From a virus, in the IMG/VR virus record IMGVR_UViG_3300009173_000025, positions 1-44,074 of that record: a stretch of DNA of 44,074 nucleotides; one strand, given 5' to 3'. This document shows positions 36,901-44,066 of the stretch, piece after piece; the first letter of the stretch is position 1; each line of letters begins with the position of its first letter. The notes under the pieces were generated by a model. It was not told the origin of the DNA. It saw nothing but the letters and a program-made list of their open reading frames with translations, and searched no databases. Made by a program: the position numbers and the translations under genes.

Positions 36901-39186
36901 TTCACGGATGGCAAAAACCTCAAAATCACAAGCCTTAGAAGGTTGCCAATTTAAAACATCTTCGTCGAGCGCATATGCCTCATGCATTCCAAAAATAGAG
37001 ATATTAGTAAAATTGTGCCTGTCATAGTTTGGATGGTCATTATCTAATACTCTTGGGAATACCGATTCTACCTCTAAGGTGAAAGGAATATAATCAAACT
37101 CGCTTGTGTCTGAACCTCTGATATAAGATGTGCTATTTGGATTATCTGGATTTCTTTTTTGGAATACAGATGAATCAAACCTGTCAACATTGTTGTAGTC
37201 TAAGTAATTCTTTCTCGCTGCGACGTGTCGATAAGTGTCATCAAACTTGAACACCACATCACTACCGTACAGGTTGATTTTAATTAATTCATCTCCAATG
37301 CCAAAACAGTGAAGTAAATTCCTAAATGATTTCTCTGTACCCTTCGCCTTATAAATGCCAGCAATGTTGTTATAAATGTTCTGGTATATCGTGTTCTTGA
37401 CATTATAAACCTTTTCTTCAAAGTTTTGTGTCTCATCACGATGTGCCATAGTCTCAAGGAGGGACGCATCAATAAAAATTTCGGGAGCCACGAAACCGAC
37501 AGATTCCAACAAGTGACTTGCGAAAGGAAGAGGCTTCTCGTCGTCTTGAACATATTTGGTATTCGTCAAACAAGGCAGTGCTTCAATTTGAAGATGTAAC
37601 GTATCAAAGTAGCTGGCGATAACCTGCGTCAGATCAAGTAAAGCTTCCCCGCCAAGCTCTTCATCTTCTGAAGTAATCCACTCAGGCATCGTATGATAGA
37701 TGGCTGCATTATTTGAAGTATCGTGTACAAACCCTTCGTCTTTTTTAGTTCTCAGCAGTTCAGCAACTTCTGGGTGTGCTGGATATAGAACAGGGTCTTT
37801 AAATTCTTTATGTTTGGTAGAAAAGCTTTCCATTGCTGATTCCAAACTACGGGTTCTTATATTATAATTTTGGATCGTGCCGTTTGAAATACGTCCAGAA
37901 TAATCCAACACATTTTTATCATACTGGCTGTCTTTGTTCTCTGCATCTACAATGCCCTCGTTGAACTTATAATAAACCCCAAGCATGACGTTTGCATCAT
38001 CAGTGTTTGTTCCACCGCCAACTTGTGTGAACCAGTGTCTTCCAACCTCTTCGGATGTACGAGCCTGTTTCCAATATCTAAACTCATCATAAGATGCCTG
38101 CACAGCAACGTTGCCCTCACCTGTTGGACCCCACTTTATTGCTAGAATTGAAGATACTGGTCTGTTTTGATATGCGCCGATAAACGCAGCCGAAGCCTTG
38201 TCGGGGTGCTGCTGAACAACATCAATTGCGGTTCCCGCAAGTCCGTCAGTTATTAATTTACCATTGAGATAAAACCTGACTCTTAGCTCACCACCCTCAT
38301 TGACACATGTATAGGCATAGTGATTCCACGCCCACGGATTGTAATCGTTCGGTACGTCGTTTAGGTTGCCAACTGGTTGCCGCTCAACGCCGTTTGTTCC
38401 GTGTGCGTATGTAACATGAAAATAATCACCCGTTGCAGCAAGCACTTGTTCGTCATGCTCAATTAAGATTCTTCCATATTCCGTGGAGCCGTGCGGTTCC
38501 TGATTCCACATATCGAAAAGACAAACAGTTCCCAACCTCTTGGGCTGATCCTTCCTCCACCAGAACTCGACCGTATTTCCAAGCTCTCCGCTCATATACA
38601 GGTTGGAATCACGCATTTCTTTTGGATTCCAAATATTTGCTTTTCCAAGCTTAAATGGAAATTCTTTGTTTACGTCGGCACCAGAGATGCCATGATCTAT
38701 TTGTTCTCTATTGCCAGTATCATTAATTAATGTACGGTGCGGTCCACCTTTTAGAGCAATATATTGAGGGTCGGTTAACGTCATATAGTTCCGACCATCG
38801 CCAAGAACATTAGCACTAGCGAAAGGGTGCAGCTTTATGTCATTTAATTTAACATGACCAACGAACCGTGGATACTGGTTTTCAAAAAACCAGTTGTCAA
38901 TGTAGGTGGCTCGACTATGCCAATCTTTTTTCTCAGCATAAGAGCCATCGTAGGGGTACGATTGATAGATTGTTTGAATTGCATCAGAATAATATTTAGA
39001 CGCAGAGCCGTATCTGGCTAAGCTCTTCGGGTCAGAAAAATCCACCCTTGGAATAAACCTGCGCTTTTCTACTACATGCTGTTCTGCGTAATCAACCGAC
39101 TCAATGTTTCTATCGACAGTCTCTTTAAGACTCTCACTGGAAACAATTTGATTAGATTTTTTACCAAATAAATCTTTTATGCTCAT
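24979..39186 (-). CDS. Giant tail/host-contact protein (4735 residues) with LamG-like regions
   Basis: A single open frame covers nearly a third of the window. The N-terminus (VDFSDPKSLARYGSASKYYS, 48-67) precedes a LamG/ConA-like region (about 200-385, NTVEFWWRKDQP ... LRVRFYLNGKLI). Next is a segment IYKAKGTEKSFRNLLHCFGI (about 608-630) resembling a recurring motif of phage tail proteins. Beyond it are cysteine clusters near 1709-1750, 2460, 3490-3508 and 4047-4083, a second LamG-like region (about 2795-3155, FTLSFWVNVDHDGW ... AFLFVNGKQIPSH) and a helical insertion (about 3522-3615). LamG folds bind glycans or proteins, so adsorption at the baseplate or tail tip is likely. No protease, intein or frameshift was seen. 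It sits between baseplate genes and other tail genes. Confidence 0.88.
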   Translation of the reverse strand: MSIKDLFGKKSNQIVSSESLKETVDRNIESVDYAEQHVVEKRRFIPRVDFSDPKSLARYGSASKYYSDAIQTIYQSYPYDGSYAEKKDWHSRATYIDNWFFENQYPRFVGHVKLNDIKLHPFASANVLGDGRNYMTLTDPQYIALKGGPHRTLINDTGNREQIDHGISGADVNKEFPFKLGKANIWNPKEMRDSNLYMSGELGNTVEFWWRKDQPKRLGTVCLFDMWNQEPHGSTEYGRILIEHDEQVLAATGDYFHVTYAHGTNGVERQPVGNLNDVPNDYNPWAWNHYAYTCVNEGGELRVRFYLNGKLITDGLAGTAIDVVQQHPDKASAAFIGAYQNRPVSSILAIKWGPTGEGNVAVQASYDEFRYWKQARTSEEVGRHWFTQVGGGTNTDDANVMLGVYYKFNEGIVDAENKDSQYDKNVLDYSGRISNGTIQNYNIRTRSLESAMESFSTKHKEFKDPVLYPAHPEVAELLRTKKDEGFVHDTSNNAAIYHTMPEWITSEDEELGGEALLDLTQVIASYFDTLHLQIEALPCLTNTKYVQDDEKPLPFASHLLESVGFVAPEIFIDASLLETMAHRDETQNFEEKVYNVKNTIYQNIYNNIAGIYKAKGTEKSFRNLLHCFGIGDELIKINLYGSDVVFKFDDTYRHVAARKNYLDYNNVDRFDSSVFQKRNPDNPNSTSYIRGSDTSEFDYIPFTLEVESVFPRVLDNDHPNYDRHNFTNISIFGMHEAYALDEDVLNWQPSKACDFEVFAIREEIDGEERKNVKFKLRAQGFGGFELETGFYPEVYNNEQWNFAVRIYQNKRPLTDLVLGSEFAGDPPVDEEYTFEFYGVNTVLGDVQEEFLLTQAVAAPDAKSALNAYKRIYVGAHYRDFGPDHTNPEPLMQTDIKIGSVRYWADYLDSDTIQDHARDTTNWGRKRPYKPAYFAEGVLDTYHVPQIETLVLHWDFATVTVADGGDPTVNTILSDAGFWVEDVSSGSLDKTLPGGKYDWLGKVTEYQHTARGDYYYPNDKEVIDRDYVYTSRQHLPEIIHSSDTINILRQDDDVFTKESKAINHFWAIEKSMYQNISEEQLEMFASIVEFNNLVGEGVNRYRMEYKDLGKLRHIFFAKIDNVPRFERYVEFYKWIDSSISAMLQELIPASANFSDELRTLIESHILERNKYWNKYPTLEMKDKPPEVPILGINEMLYNWKHGRAALEEKKNCLWWNLRTERNHPLLTTGYDDIDADKNQLLHAYQTIDSGSWEDRRFAHGTNSYNMESYQASTFVLRNLSKPYKFSVDENVPIHGGRNYPQNKKLHYVRTETPFASEGTVCLEDANQVAGFDCLDDYESEYTMKRRLAFAAANKKYREGTEENQAKGTLLSPFDLYADVADDDAHTGRYWGNVHSDTYGDDMETPMQGVFTDTHVGGLQYRHIVFNHGDDDQTTRPEAWLFDAETGCFIGPDQISVHNPRARYYRDEKAKRPVNIRNVKTTLENPILGNFRFLYEFSQTVSRKKNNSWFTKIEGIPAHDVWSVQSKVVKGHYDFELPIRQLHPDGEQTHKQYGREWVEEWKALRADPHLYKHRHVFVERFSAPGSPHTIPRGMMDVEAEEFSPHNQLNFRNLDVRVHLKRWLTHHARWGGYRSWYRQRPVLDCWDIKTNPDDVWGADWNPLLDPNPGSPGDTGVFCAANYHKMNRNVKYVFRPTEYFDLSAAKGYWAEQYDEDCSDCGDNDCDPDVVYPPGHPCCLPYWFPIKVKYVCKETFDNWWQQHQVPQSGYQYSWIKDSVLPVDCPQGRAEPFTNMRAEYPTIVVDPDDPEYGLMPEAKPFDNTTFPSDYTDPPLKGERAGPIKEDPYWKISLIDGSYIENNHDNWALGHFTLRGSSLDSTVQEYTLAQYSISVGVTLLDNLWDDSKLVIESGFPFMRVFKRWDEKHHPYSYENVITNTELGYCEYSWAGVNMLGDNLSNSAAWKKYDQYYHPTKQQLINVSESPAGEPTYKLVNLPDFILDDEGNIVPNITDPHADVISQYTAGSVNNVSYSNGGVYSPALNCDLIEDQLNDAYVPSLSFNDLMLHRNGPYQHPSWKQIRGHEHPITRFHRNNNIISMLDHTRAMDFVYKIDPRKDGTEQERRLVFRERRSDSVTNYVEPCAAWNMPMTHRLGFPGSRVGGRLKHTFSNNLEMFANPFLTQRLSLVKCDKQMYDTLLEQYMDSEASTSPKFFGMVYKEYIFPKHRNVGLAKIRSRLNYKEVSGYGVNGYDKRVSEIRNFWHTDANDRKRTELKSKSGAVTHPTEWAYNFAVDTNNTTALNCFNYPVRRSSVWALDYHKYWDEDIGVRLGAAGNGEDLAQFCPSNLPPEMAGVKTKILLNRAKSVRVMRGDLGWAGFAQFRGYVYDGTNTNPDFNEGNGHYSPDWYSDTCLGFYTRLDLSLIDQECNKYQIEDPQNGKWHDIPAPCLPLLDPETGQPVEGESDTKDSCCCPVKEYQEWMAPRPTPQYIHNPQSCKATEEGWAWNTAALSGKAPWYDSYEEYNKDIRLIGQNYSILPEFRISSNMKYYVNEMGGDFRSENKKMFETIGTFTRIGGQQPEAPETSGETYTQYQSYHSYDGINFLQDDFENLVSGYTYEINWAAGFESFNNGEMANTIILDNCLQEQPVPLDAVATNWKCAVAQPITKLNTILKLKDAKMFYGEDTEELKNSYSFFDHHEATAPHQRQGGEGEFMKVSLGDTGLQYNNLQGDVDCYFSYVKLFDTYPEIPGEGIPIGGAPSLAEIRGNFDGTGDTDTDYGECLDLDGYELSPPDITSAIRNAYHEAKGESCFTLSFWVNVDHDGWRQAENQSMGGFTFSYEGPPSEQDLTNLFKPMAAIRDIEGLIGDADLEQQPELSELENRANKQGQLNIVDDRNLPDSLNKPEGEQDGATPKYGMDKRLSFYLKDFYDNPAQGDSHQFIDLVSNPNALSGRPMLVDDCGNKLHFDIELHDGSLHGTWQHIVMVYIGGSNEKMGKSGPTVSTTNAGDPAWINSHKAFLFVNGKQIPSHHAYHEMLGQDTHSPFPAARTSIPNAIKHNGALFHNVKSWAAQGSSGHNQVPHDITKQPEDFEFQSFDLINNFTFGKCIKFENPMEKDRHTLRGYVQNPVHPQTGPVYIRKTSAFEPDAVLRGKVNDVSLYTGGFVDLEPANLTDMINFASMTLQEGSTSTGCAFNTPGKETFDVNSEAHLSELEECVRKAAFNSIINPALPAGSTDTPVESIFAIHHYGEQCENLNDVYAEWAKKMNCSESGTTEMVTPTGRTIVDDDVPDGIVNDELDHQFFVRPPDARVHYLNLRTISEIDKTNYLQKKIYRPYDNCAKMSGWWKMGIPVWERELCETTVWKEDFFKCYGHTDAIQHIDKVYEDHRELGIDAYPRLTLKINAIKKLLPYNGFYPSQRTVQLASLFYDSISPYVVGENDEQAYERARTLQAMTQPFFAPGILYNTIKSGIAVDWACYAGEHDGTSNDMRDRFLDRYYEVVWCCTENCDDDLPSCSEVASGELSTAGPVRGVISDANLSHVNNIVAAATVEMMKILAARGQVADKGKLTEEAQRELSGLLIDRFASGALDPAKVDPRQVIEGFGRAFDGASPEDIKNEVREMASMSVAPSRSDNPEVELRLVNDAGCEGAFLGEAPNFRIPFEGLVSIDSVLPLQNSQELSKIFLLAPSYYAERFEPTLDTAMFSLPDDAPPNSTISGIAGEPDENLRYPYFEWLGRKNPLYEMAMHNFLAEVPNFFLKRKGFTTFASQPEKDFKTVTSGTMYYMDVQLYVTEDFAMTSSPHDGEACQVLDGAGSQVLDASGKPFTTEGRYFGPAVKYLENMEDQFYIGDPAQAPYVPPYFYGRAKARVIFEPTEDGRPTLDDIFKNSSIQYVNEEMDELFANKMVPPDPSLSAASLVYRNTEYRNTPAYQGRMPMEASINFFGRTKQRKITYDVVRSPYELPDVLDSIKEPYLARTAEDSDTSESSVWTISPRFECPTLNFKTEDNLRMRQYPVEATMDTLSVAVQNAGLTDLRPDQVKALNALGYSLNASLAVSLYQCTVSACAPHVGWNCEEFFEGSQELPPCGEACTTERLPHDARGIGMWSGYGQIPEAEEGIFITLEESYKRRRDMKTPIKCELSTKNHEVPTAKIIIPDVQTWKLHDSKITLTSPHGDETEITIGQPTNVYDLNGWGGFVDLWGNNSGNETEIDYYGANVFEPTYTDQNTAATSFNWFGTLGINAGPPKVVTFNTQQNFQALMVWPPASVNGGGAGGTMSTTGTGPVHRGEYDVEAYLGAEGIHTNFNHQWNWGQYAGWSQGMVQPINIAKAIAHYINGRSRLESDFCWQAEAKYSTGVTIQADAGMVEIKWVERDPDRTGTDLEPLIAIEPGSVGVPYDIQSPAAIHFVDENGKIVWNKKGGTYDFYPEETDEEYVRCIETVGSLVDVCGFQTSTERVGELADEKEISEAVVMIPFVDEPINSKTMASTVNVMGRNFFKLSKKLFNYTKKNIEAGKPAIPHEGASSEYSVEKDIPSTSVSEMITNIKKYNMPPQFDFITYPLKSGEFPFVMYIFEFHHTLDKQDLADIWQGVMPKIAVTAEKDSVVISHEMNPVEFYEAKKLPPNVRWLTFKVKRKANIDYYSVTADSRDDDRFKFDFEFGEAAPEYSYNWPYDFFSLVELVQVEGGVSATPAYEDIIKKSRLPIRGDTEDQLTDAHIAGQAEGTTKIGSLVDWDHVFKAVPEDED

Positions 39187-39189
39187 GTG

Positions 39190-40656
39190 TTATTCTACCC
39201 TAAACTTAAAAGCTTCGGGCTGATAACGGATTTCACCATTGACATTATATGCCAAATTGATTCGATACATATAGCCGGGTTCACACAATTCCATATCAAA
39301 GTCAAAATAATTTCCTTGAGAATCGTATGAAATCTTGGTATGTTCTGTACCACCAATTCCATATTCTACAACGGGAAGCCCATCAGTCACCCTAATCACC
39401 TCATAGTAAGCCGCTTCAACCACTTCTGATTCAATCTCCTTACTCGCTACTGTATAAATAGTTGGACTCCAATCTTTTAAACGGGTGTAAATCCGCAATC
39501 TTGGAACTTCTTCCGTAGAATACTTTTGTTTTAAGTTTATAATCGTAGTAACGTAAACCGGGTTTGCTTCGGAAGTCAAATCAGCCGTGCGATGTTTAAT
39601 ATTTAACGACTCTGAAAGATAAACCGTTGGAGTTTGATCTTGCCACACAGCTTGAACATTGTCGAGGTCTGTATCTAAAACTACAGTAGCCGCATAGACT
39701 CCCGCTACTGCATTGTCCATTGCAAGGCTCGTTACAACAATTTCATTTGTTAGAGCCACAGCGTCTTCTTCTGTGGGATAAAACTTTATATCCATCGGGG
39801 CAGCCAATGCTGGTATGTTTGTTAACACCCCATTAACATGATTTCTAATTGAAATAAGGTTCTCGTTATCAACAGCGGCACGAAGATTACTCTCTGCATA
39901 AAAATTATTACGGTCGTCGCCAGCATCAGTTGAATCCCACCTAGCCTCTATCATAGGTCGTCGGTAGAAATATTCGCTTCCTCTCGCAAAAAACTTTTTC
40001 GTATAGTATGAGCGACCATCAGTCCCGTCTTCATGGTCGTTTAATAACTTCAATACTATGCCAAAATTATTTACACTACCGTCCAGCCAATCGTCAACCA
40101 AGCTTGTAATATCTAGCTCAACATCTTCTGTGCCATCTTCATCAAACGTAGCCGTGAAAGCTGTGCCAGCATCAAAGTCGCCACCGGGAGTTGTCCAGTC
40201 CACAGCATTGGCTGCAACATTCCAGCTTGCGCCGCTGCCGCCGAACTGATTGCTTGGGGCAACACCACTAGCTCCATCGTCTTTATATTCTTCCATATCT
40301 AGTCCATGACCCTCATCCCACGCTGTCGTCACTGGATGTACCACCATGCTATAATTTGTAGGCAATGTCCACGGATGTGGAGAGTTAAAAATTCTTAAAA
40401 TATAAGAAACGTTTCCTCCCGCTGTGTTATCAGGCACTTCGCCTGCGGCGATTGCAGCAGCAATGTCTGCAACTGGGAAATTAACTAAAGTGCGACACAT
40501 CTCTACTGAGGTTGCATCCACCTGTGCATAAATAGAAAACACTTCTATGGAATCTGCCAAGCCCATATTAGAACCCGTAGCCGGGGTTCTCAAATTTTCA
40601 AGATAGGCGTTCGTAATTGTAGTATCAGCATCGGCTGTAAATCTTTTAATTGACAT
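39190..40656 (-). CDS. Baseplate-linked protein with DNRLRE-like beta domain
   Basis: A 488-residue protein. Residues about 1-240 match the pattern of DNRLRE domains: TTITNAY near the start, VTTAWDEGHG (110-118), a WTTPGGDFD turn (154-162) and the hallmark LDITSLVDDWLDGSVNNFGI (181-200). In bacteria this fold occurs on secreted, surface-attached proteins. The second half looks like stacked beta or Ig-like strands with YSTEEVPRLRIYTRLKDWSP. It is coupled by TAATG to the gp6-like wedge gene and precedes the giant gene by three bases. A baseplate spike, fibre attachment or host-surface protein is the likely role. No catalytic motif is seen. Confidence 0.72.
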   Translation of the reverse strand: MSIKRFTADADTTITNAYLENLRTPATGSNMGLADSIEVFSIYAQVDATSVEMCRTLVNFPVADIAAAIAAGEVPDNTAGGNVSYILRIFNSPHPWTLPTNYSMVVHPVTTAWDEGHGLDMEEYKDDGASGVAPSNQFGGSGASWNVAANAVDWTTPGGDFDAGTAFTATFDEDGTEDVELDITSLVDDWLDGSVNNFGIVLKLLNDHEDGTDGRSYYTKKFFARGSEYFYRRPMIEARWDSTDAGDDRNNFYAESNLRAAVDNENLISIRNHVNGVLTNIPALAAPMDIKFYPTEEDAVALTNEIVVTSLAMDNAVAGVYAATVVLDTDLDNVQAVWQDQTPTVYLSESLNIKHRTADLTSEANPVYVTTIINLKQKYSTEEVPRLRIYTRLKDWSPTIYTVASKEIESEVVEAAYYEVIRVTDGLPVVEYGIGGTEHTKISYDSQGNYFDFDMELCEPGYMYRINLAYNVNGEIRYQPEAFKFRVE

Positions 40657-42464
40657 TAGGTTATAACCCCCTTAATATCCTCGGTTGGGTACTTCACTTC
40701 AAAAATACAATTTTTGGGAGTATTAATATACCTTCCATCTGCCGACATTCTATCATTCAAATCTATTCTTATGTCCGAGTATCTGCCGCCGTTCTTTTGG
40801 TTAATATCAACTCTCGTTACATCAACAATGCCCGTGACACTCTTGAGAACTTTATATACATCTGTGATCCAAAACGGCTCGCCAATATCCAACTTTCTAG
40901 AAAAATGCAAGCTCAAAGCCTTGTTTGCTTCTACCAGAACATCATATTTGTTCATATCTAGGCGACCAACTCCAGCCCATTCAATTCCAACATTAATAAT
41001 CTTTGCAGGTAAAATGTCAATGGTGTCGTTAACCATTTTATTTTTAAGAAGCCACGTCTTTAGATTTTTCTTAATTGTGTCGTTTGTTTCAGTAAGCTTC
41101 GTGGCTCCGTCCTCAGAAATAACATACATGTTCAAATTTCTTTTTAATGAATCGTGGTCCCGCATCACAGCAACACGCTTAAGTGCGCCGAATCTGGGTG
41201 GCATAGAGTATGCCATTGCTGCATAATCTTTAGCTGTCACTGCCCTATTTTGGGTTGCAAAAGTATCAAGAATTCGTCTTTTCAGTTCAACGCCAGAGGG
41301 TAGAGTAACGTCACCAACGATAGGTTCTTCGTTTATAACTTCCAAAGAAGCCCTCACACTTTTAACATCTTTTGTGCTTAAGTCCTGTCTGTCTTTGAAC
41401 TCAAACAGAGGTTCAACTACCTCGGTTAATGTACCCGTCTGAGCATTAACATTTGATACAGAGTTTAGCCGATAAACAATGCTCAATGTTGTTTGCGATG
41501 GGGCGATGCCAAATTTATCAGATTCAATTAGCCTATAAGGATCGAAAGAGGCATCTGAAATATAAGGTGCTCCGTGTCTTTGTAAGACTACATTAGCCGG
41601 GTCTACTACCGATGGGTTAACTACATTGTTAATGTCTACCTCTATATCAGAACTCGCACCAAACTGAAGTATTGTATTACGAGCAGACCGCTCTGTGACA
41701 AACCTTCTTGGTGCCATAAATGGTTTTAAAATTTCAGGAGCATCATATTTGTCGCTGTTTCTATTTGTCAAAGCTCGATAGACCACATCTTGAGATAAAT
41801 ATTCAACCTCAATGTACTCATGCCCCTCGTCATCTATCACTTCAATAATCTCTGCCACATTTTCCTGATTTATTTCCACAGTTCTGAACTTTTTAAAATC
41901 ACCCACTTGGATATAGTCTTGCACTAGCTGACCTGAAATAACCCTTCCGAATGCCTTAACTGCATACGCTGTCGGGATTCCCGTAGCGGTATCTGCCCTA
42001 GCGACACGAATTTCGCAATGTGGGTGATCAAAGTGAACATCTTCATCAAGCATATAGACTGCGCCTGACGTAGCCGAGAACTGACTCTTCTTTTTTAAAA
42101 TTGGTAAATATCTCATATCGGGTGCCATTCCAGTAGAGTCGGTCGGGCACAGAATATAAAATGTAGCAATTCCATAAGAAGACGGGTTGCCTTTAAAGTG
42201 ATAACCCAACTGCCTTCCAAGCTTAAGAATATTATCATATTCTACAGCAGTATCTAAGAAGCTCTCATTGGCTTGATAGTCTAAATAAAAAGAAAGAATG
42301 TCACCGACATAAGCCACCGTATCAAGCATCAACGCTCCGAAACTGGCTTCGTTAAAATCACGAAAAATCTCAGGATAATATCTTTTTACATATTCAATCA
42401 AGTCCTGTCTAATAGTTTCGTATTCACGACTGGTATATTTAATTGGAACTATCTTTTTCGGCAT
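40656..42464 (-). CDS. 6: Baseplate wedge protein, T4 gp6/BaseplateJ-like
   Basis: This protein forms the backbone ring of the myovirus baseplate. It has 602 residues. The N-terminus has the strongly conserved gp6 block: IKYTSREYETIRQDL (8-22), FNEASFGALMLDTVAYVGDI (37-56) and SFYLDYQANESFLDTAVEYD (58-77). The C-terminal half contains LKRRILDTFATQNRAVTAKD followed by MPPRFGALKRV, typical of BaseplateJ-type proteins. T4 gp6 is 660 residues, so length is normal. GGAGA precedes the ATG. The gp25-like gene is immediately upstream, the same pairing found in many contractile systems. Confidence 0.94.
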   Translation of the reverse strand: MPKKIVPIKYTSREYETIRQDLIEYVKRYYPEIFRDFNEASFGALMLDTVAYVGDILSFYLDYQANESFLDTAVEYDNILKLGRQLGYHFKGNPSSYGIATFYILCPTDSTGMAPDMRYLPILKKKSQFSATSGAVYMLDEDVHFDHPHCEIRVARADTATGIPTAYAVKAFGRVISGQLVQDYIQVGDFKKFRTVEINQENVAEIIEVIDDEGHEYIEVEYLSQDVVYRALTNRNSDKYDAPEILKPFMAPRRFVTERSARNTILQFGASSDIEVDINNVVNPSVVDPANVVLQRHGAPYISDASFDPYRLIESDKFGIAPSQTTLSIVYRLNSVSNVNAQTGTLTEVVEPLFEFKDRQDLSTKDVKSVRASLEVINEEPIVGDVTLPSGVELKRRILDTFATQNRAVTAKDYAAMAYSMPPRFGALKRVAVMRDHDSLKRNLNMYVISEDGATKLTETNDTIKKNLKTWLLKNKMVNDTIDILPAKIINVGIEWAGVGRLDMNKYDVLVEANKALSLHFSRKLDIGEPFWITDVYKVLKSVTGIVDVTRVDINQKNGGRYSDIRIDLNDRMSADGRYINTPKNCIFEVKYPTEDIKGVIT

Positions 42465-42479
42465 ACCACGTTCTCCAAA

Positions 42480-42911
42480 TTATGCACAATCTACATCTCT
42501 AATTAGTGCTGACGAGTTTAAATCTACATCCAGAATGCCCGTTTGATCGAGCGGGATAATACGATAGCTTATTACCATGTGTAAATAATTGTCTCCAAGT
42601 TCAGGGTTTGTTTCCGATGTATAAAAATCAACCCCCTCTAAATCAAGAAAGGGCAAGTACCGCTTAACCTGTTCATATATTTTGGCTGACAACGCTCCAT
42701 GCACGGATGCAATATTCATTTCAAATAAGTACCGCTTTAGACCTACGCCAAATAAGGGGTCCATCATTCTCTCGCCGGGAACAGTTAAAATTAACATTTT
42801 AAGGTTCTGGCTTACCATTTCCTTATATGTCTTGTTTAATGCATAGCCATCTTGTTCATCTAAAGCTAACGGTAGCTTCGGTGATAAGCCTCTTATTCTT
42901 GATCTCGCCAT
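42480..42911 (-). CDS. 25: Baseplate wedge protein, T4 gp25-like
   Basis: A 143-residue protein of the gp25/GpW family, which clamps the sheath-initiating end of the baseplate wedge. The family signature LILTVPGERMMDPLFGVGL lies at residues 40-58 and is followed by helices and a strand region ending DQTGILDVDLN. Despite the family's historic 'lysozyme' label, gp25 is structural. It is followed after 15 bp by the gp6-like wedge gene, and the two should be co-translated. GGGAG lies about 11 bases before the ATG. Confidence 0.93.
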   Translation of the reverse strand: MARSRIRGLSPKLPLALDEQDGYALNKTYKEMVSQNLKMLILTVPGERMMDPLFGVGLKRYLFEMNIASVHGALSAKIYEQVKRYLPFLDLEGVDFYTSETNPELGDNYLHMVISYRIIPLDQTGILDVDLNSSALIRDVDCA

Positions 42912-42932
42912 CTATTTGTATTCTCCCACTCA

Positions 42933-44066
42933 CTAAGTATCTTGTTTGTTGCCTTTTTCCCGGTCTATCTTGTCCTTTAGAGCTTGGACTTCTTCTCGAT
43001 CCGTTTCCTTCACATCCTCACACGCTTGCAACCCTGTGGCTCCCACAGACCCAAGGAAATCTTGGTCATCATCTTCCTCGGCAAATAGTGATTCAGAATT
43101 GAACTCAAAGGAGCCAAAGCCCATCGCAAGATAAATCATTCCCAGTGGAGTCAAAGGTGGACCCCAGCCGATGCCAAGTGGAGCCATACCAAAAATATTA
43201 ATTGGTAATAACCCAAACGAAACCATAGGCATTGGTAAACACATTCCTAATAGTTTTGCCAAGTCAACAATCCACTTAGCAAGTTTAATGTTTGGATCAA
43301 TAAATTCTATAATACCTTTGAAAATCAACGGTGGCGTCTTAATCGAGAATTTGACAATAATATCAATTCCCGGCAGTGAGAAGTCTGGTAGTCCAAAAGA
43401 GAATCCCAAACACTTTTCTAATGTGCCGCCAACGTTGTCTAGCATTTGTGCCACGCCAGAGTTTTGACCGACCATTTTCATAACAGGATCTTCGTACTTA
43501 TAATCGCCGCCTGACATAAGAACCCACCACAACCTATGAAGCTCTGATTTTGTATTAACAAAAACCAGAGGAACATTTGCCATCGCAGACACAGACATAA
43601 TACTATAAACCGTGATCAGCCCCAAATATCTTTCCAGCGGGAAGCAGAAATAAAACAAAGTCTGATATTCTTTGCTTTCTCTAAGTTTCGTTCTAAGCTC
43701 AGGCAAGGCATCGTCATATAGGCTTACAAAACTAGAAGCCATCATTTCTTGCTGTGCCTCTTCATTCAGCGACATGTTCCCCCAGCCGCTCCAAAACAAG
43801 TTGTCACTTCCAATAGCTCTTCCCATTGAAGTATCAACGAGCGGAGTTATGTGAAGTTCTCGCACTAAATTATGATTACTGATTCGGCTTTGTTGATTGC
43901 TGACTTCACTGAACGCATTAACCTCTTCAATATCTGGAAGCTGTTCTGGTACTGAAAAAGCTTTCTTCTTCTCTCTTAGTTTAACCCTAGAAGGGTTAAA
44001 TTTACCAAGATCAGACCAATCCCAGATGGCATTCTGGTCTACTTTCTTTTCTCCGAACTGATCTAC
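42933..44066 (-). CDS. Hydrophobic virion protein (5' end unresolved at the window edge)
   Basis: The frame is open from 44066 to the stop at 42933-42935. The first standard start in it is a GTG at 43865 (310 residues), but the codons upstream also read like protein (AIWDWSDLGKFNPSRVKL), so the gene probably begins further right. A TGA at 44067-44069 blocks the frame five bases from the window end, overlapping an ATG in another frame (ATGA). Either a frameshift or a terminal assembly error is likely. The C-terminal half is hydrophobic and Gly/Pro-rich (for example GWGPPLTPLGMIYLAMGFG), then acidic. It lies just before gp25, so it is probably a baseplate or tail component. The family is unknown. 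Confidence 0.65.
   Translation of the reverse strand, partial: VDQFGEKKVDQNAIWDWSDLGKFNPSRVKLREKKKAFSVPEQLPDIEEVNAFSEVSNQQSRISNHNLVRELHITPLVDTSMGRAIGSDNLFWSGWGNMSLNEEAQQEMMASSFVSLYDDALPELRTKLRESKEYQTLFYFCFPLERYLGLITVYSIMSVSAMANVPLVFVNTKSELHRLWWVLMSGGDYKYEDPVMKMVGQNSGVAQMLDNVGGTLEKCLGFSFGLPDFSLPGIDIIVKFSIKTPPLIFKGIIEFIDPNIKLAKWIVDLAKLLGMCLPMPMVSFGLLPINIFGMAPLGIGWGPPLTPLGMIYLAMGFGSFEFNSESLFAEEDDDQDFLGSVGATGLQACEDVKETDREEVQALKDKIDREKGNKQDT

Noticed and set aside
42480-42911. Annotating the gp25-like protein as a lysozyme
   Set aside because: The family carries that label historically, but its members are structural baseplate proteins and no lysozyme active site is visible.
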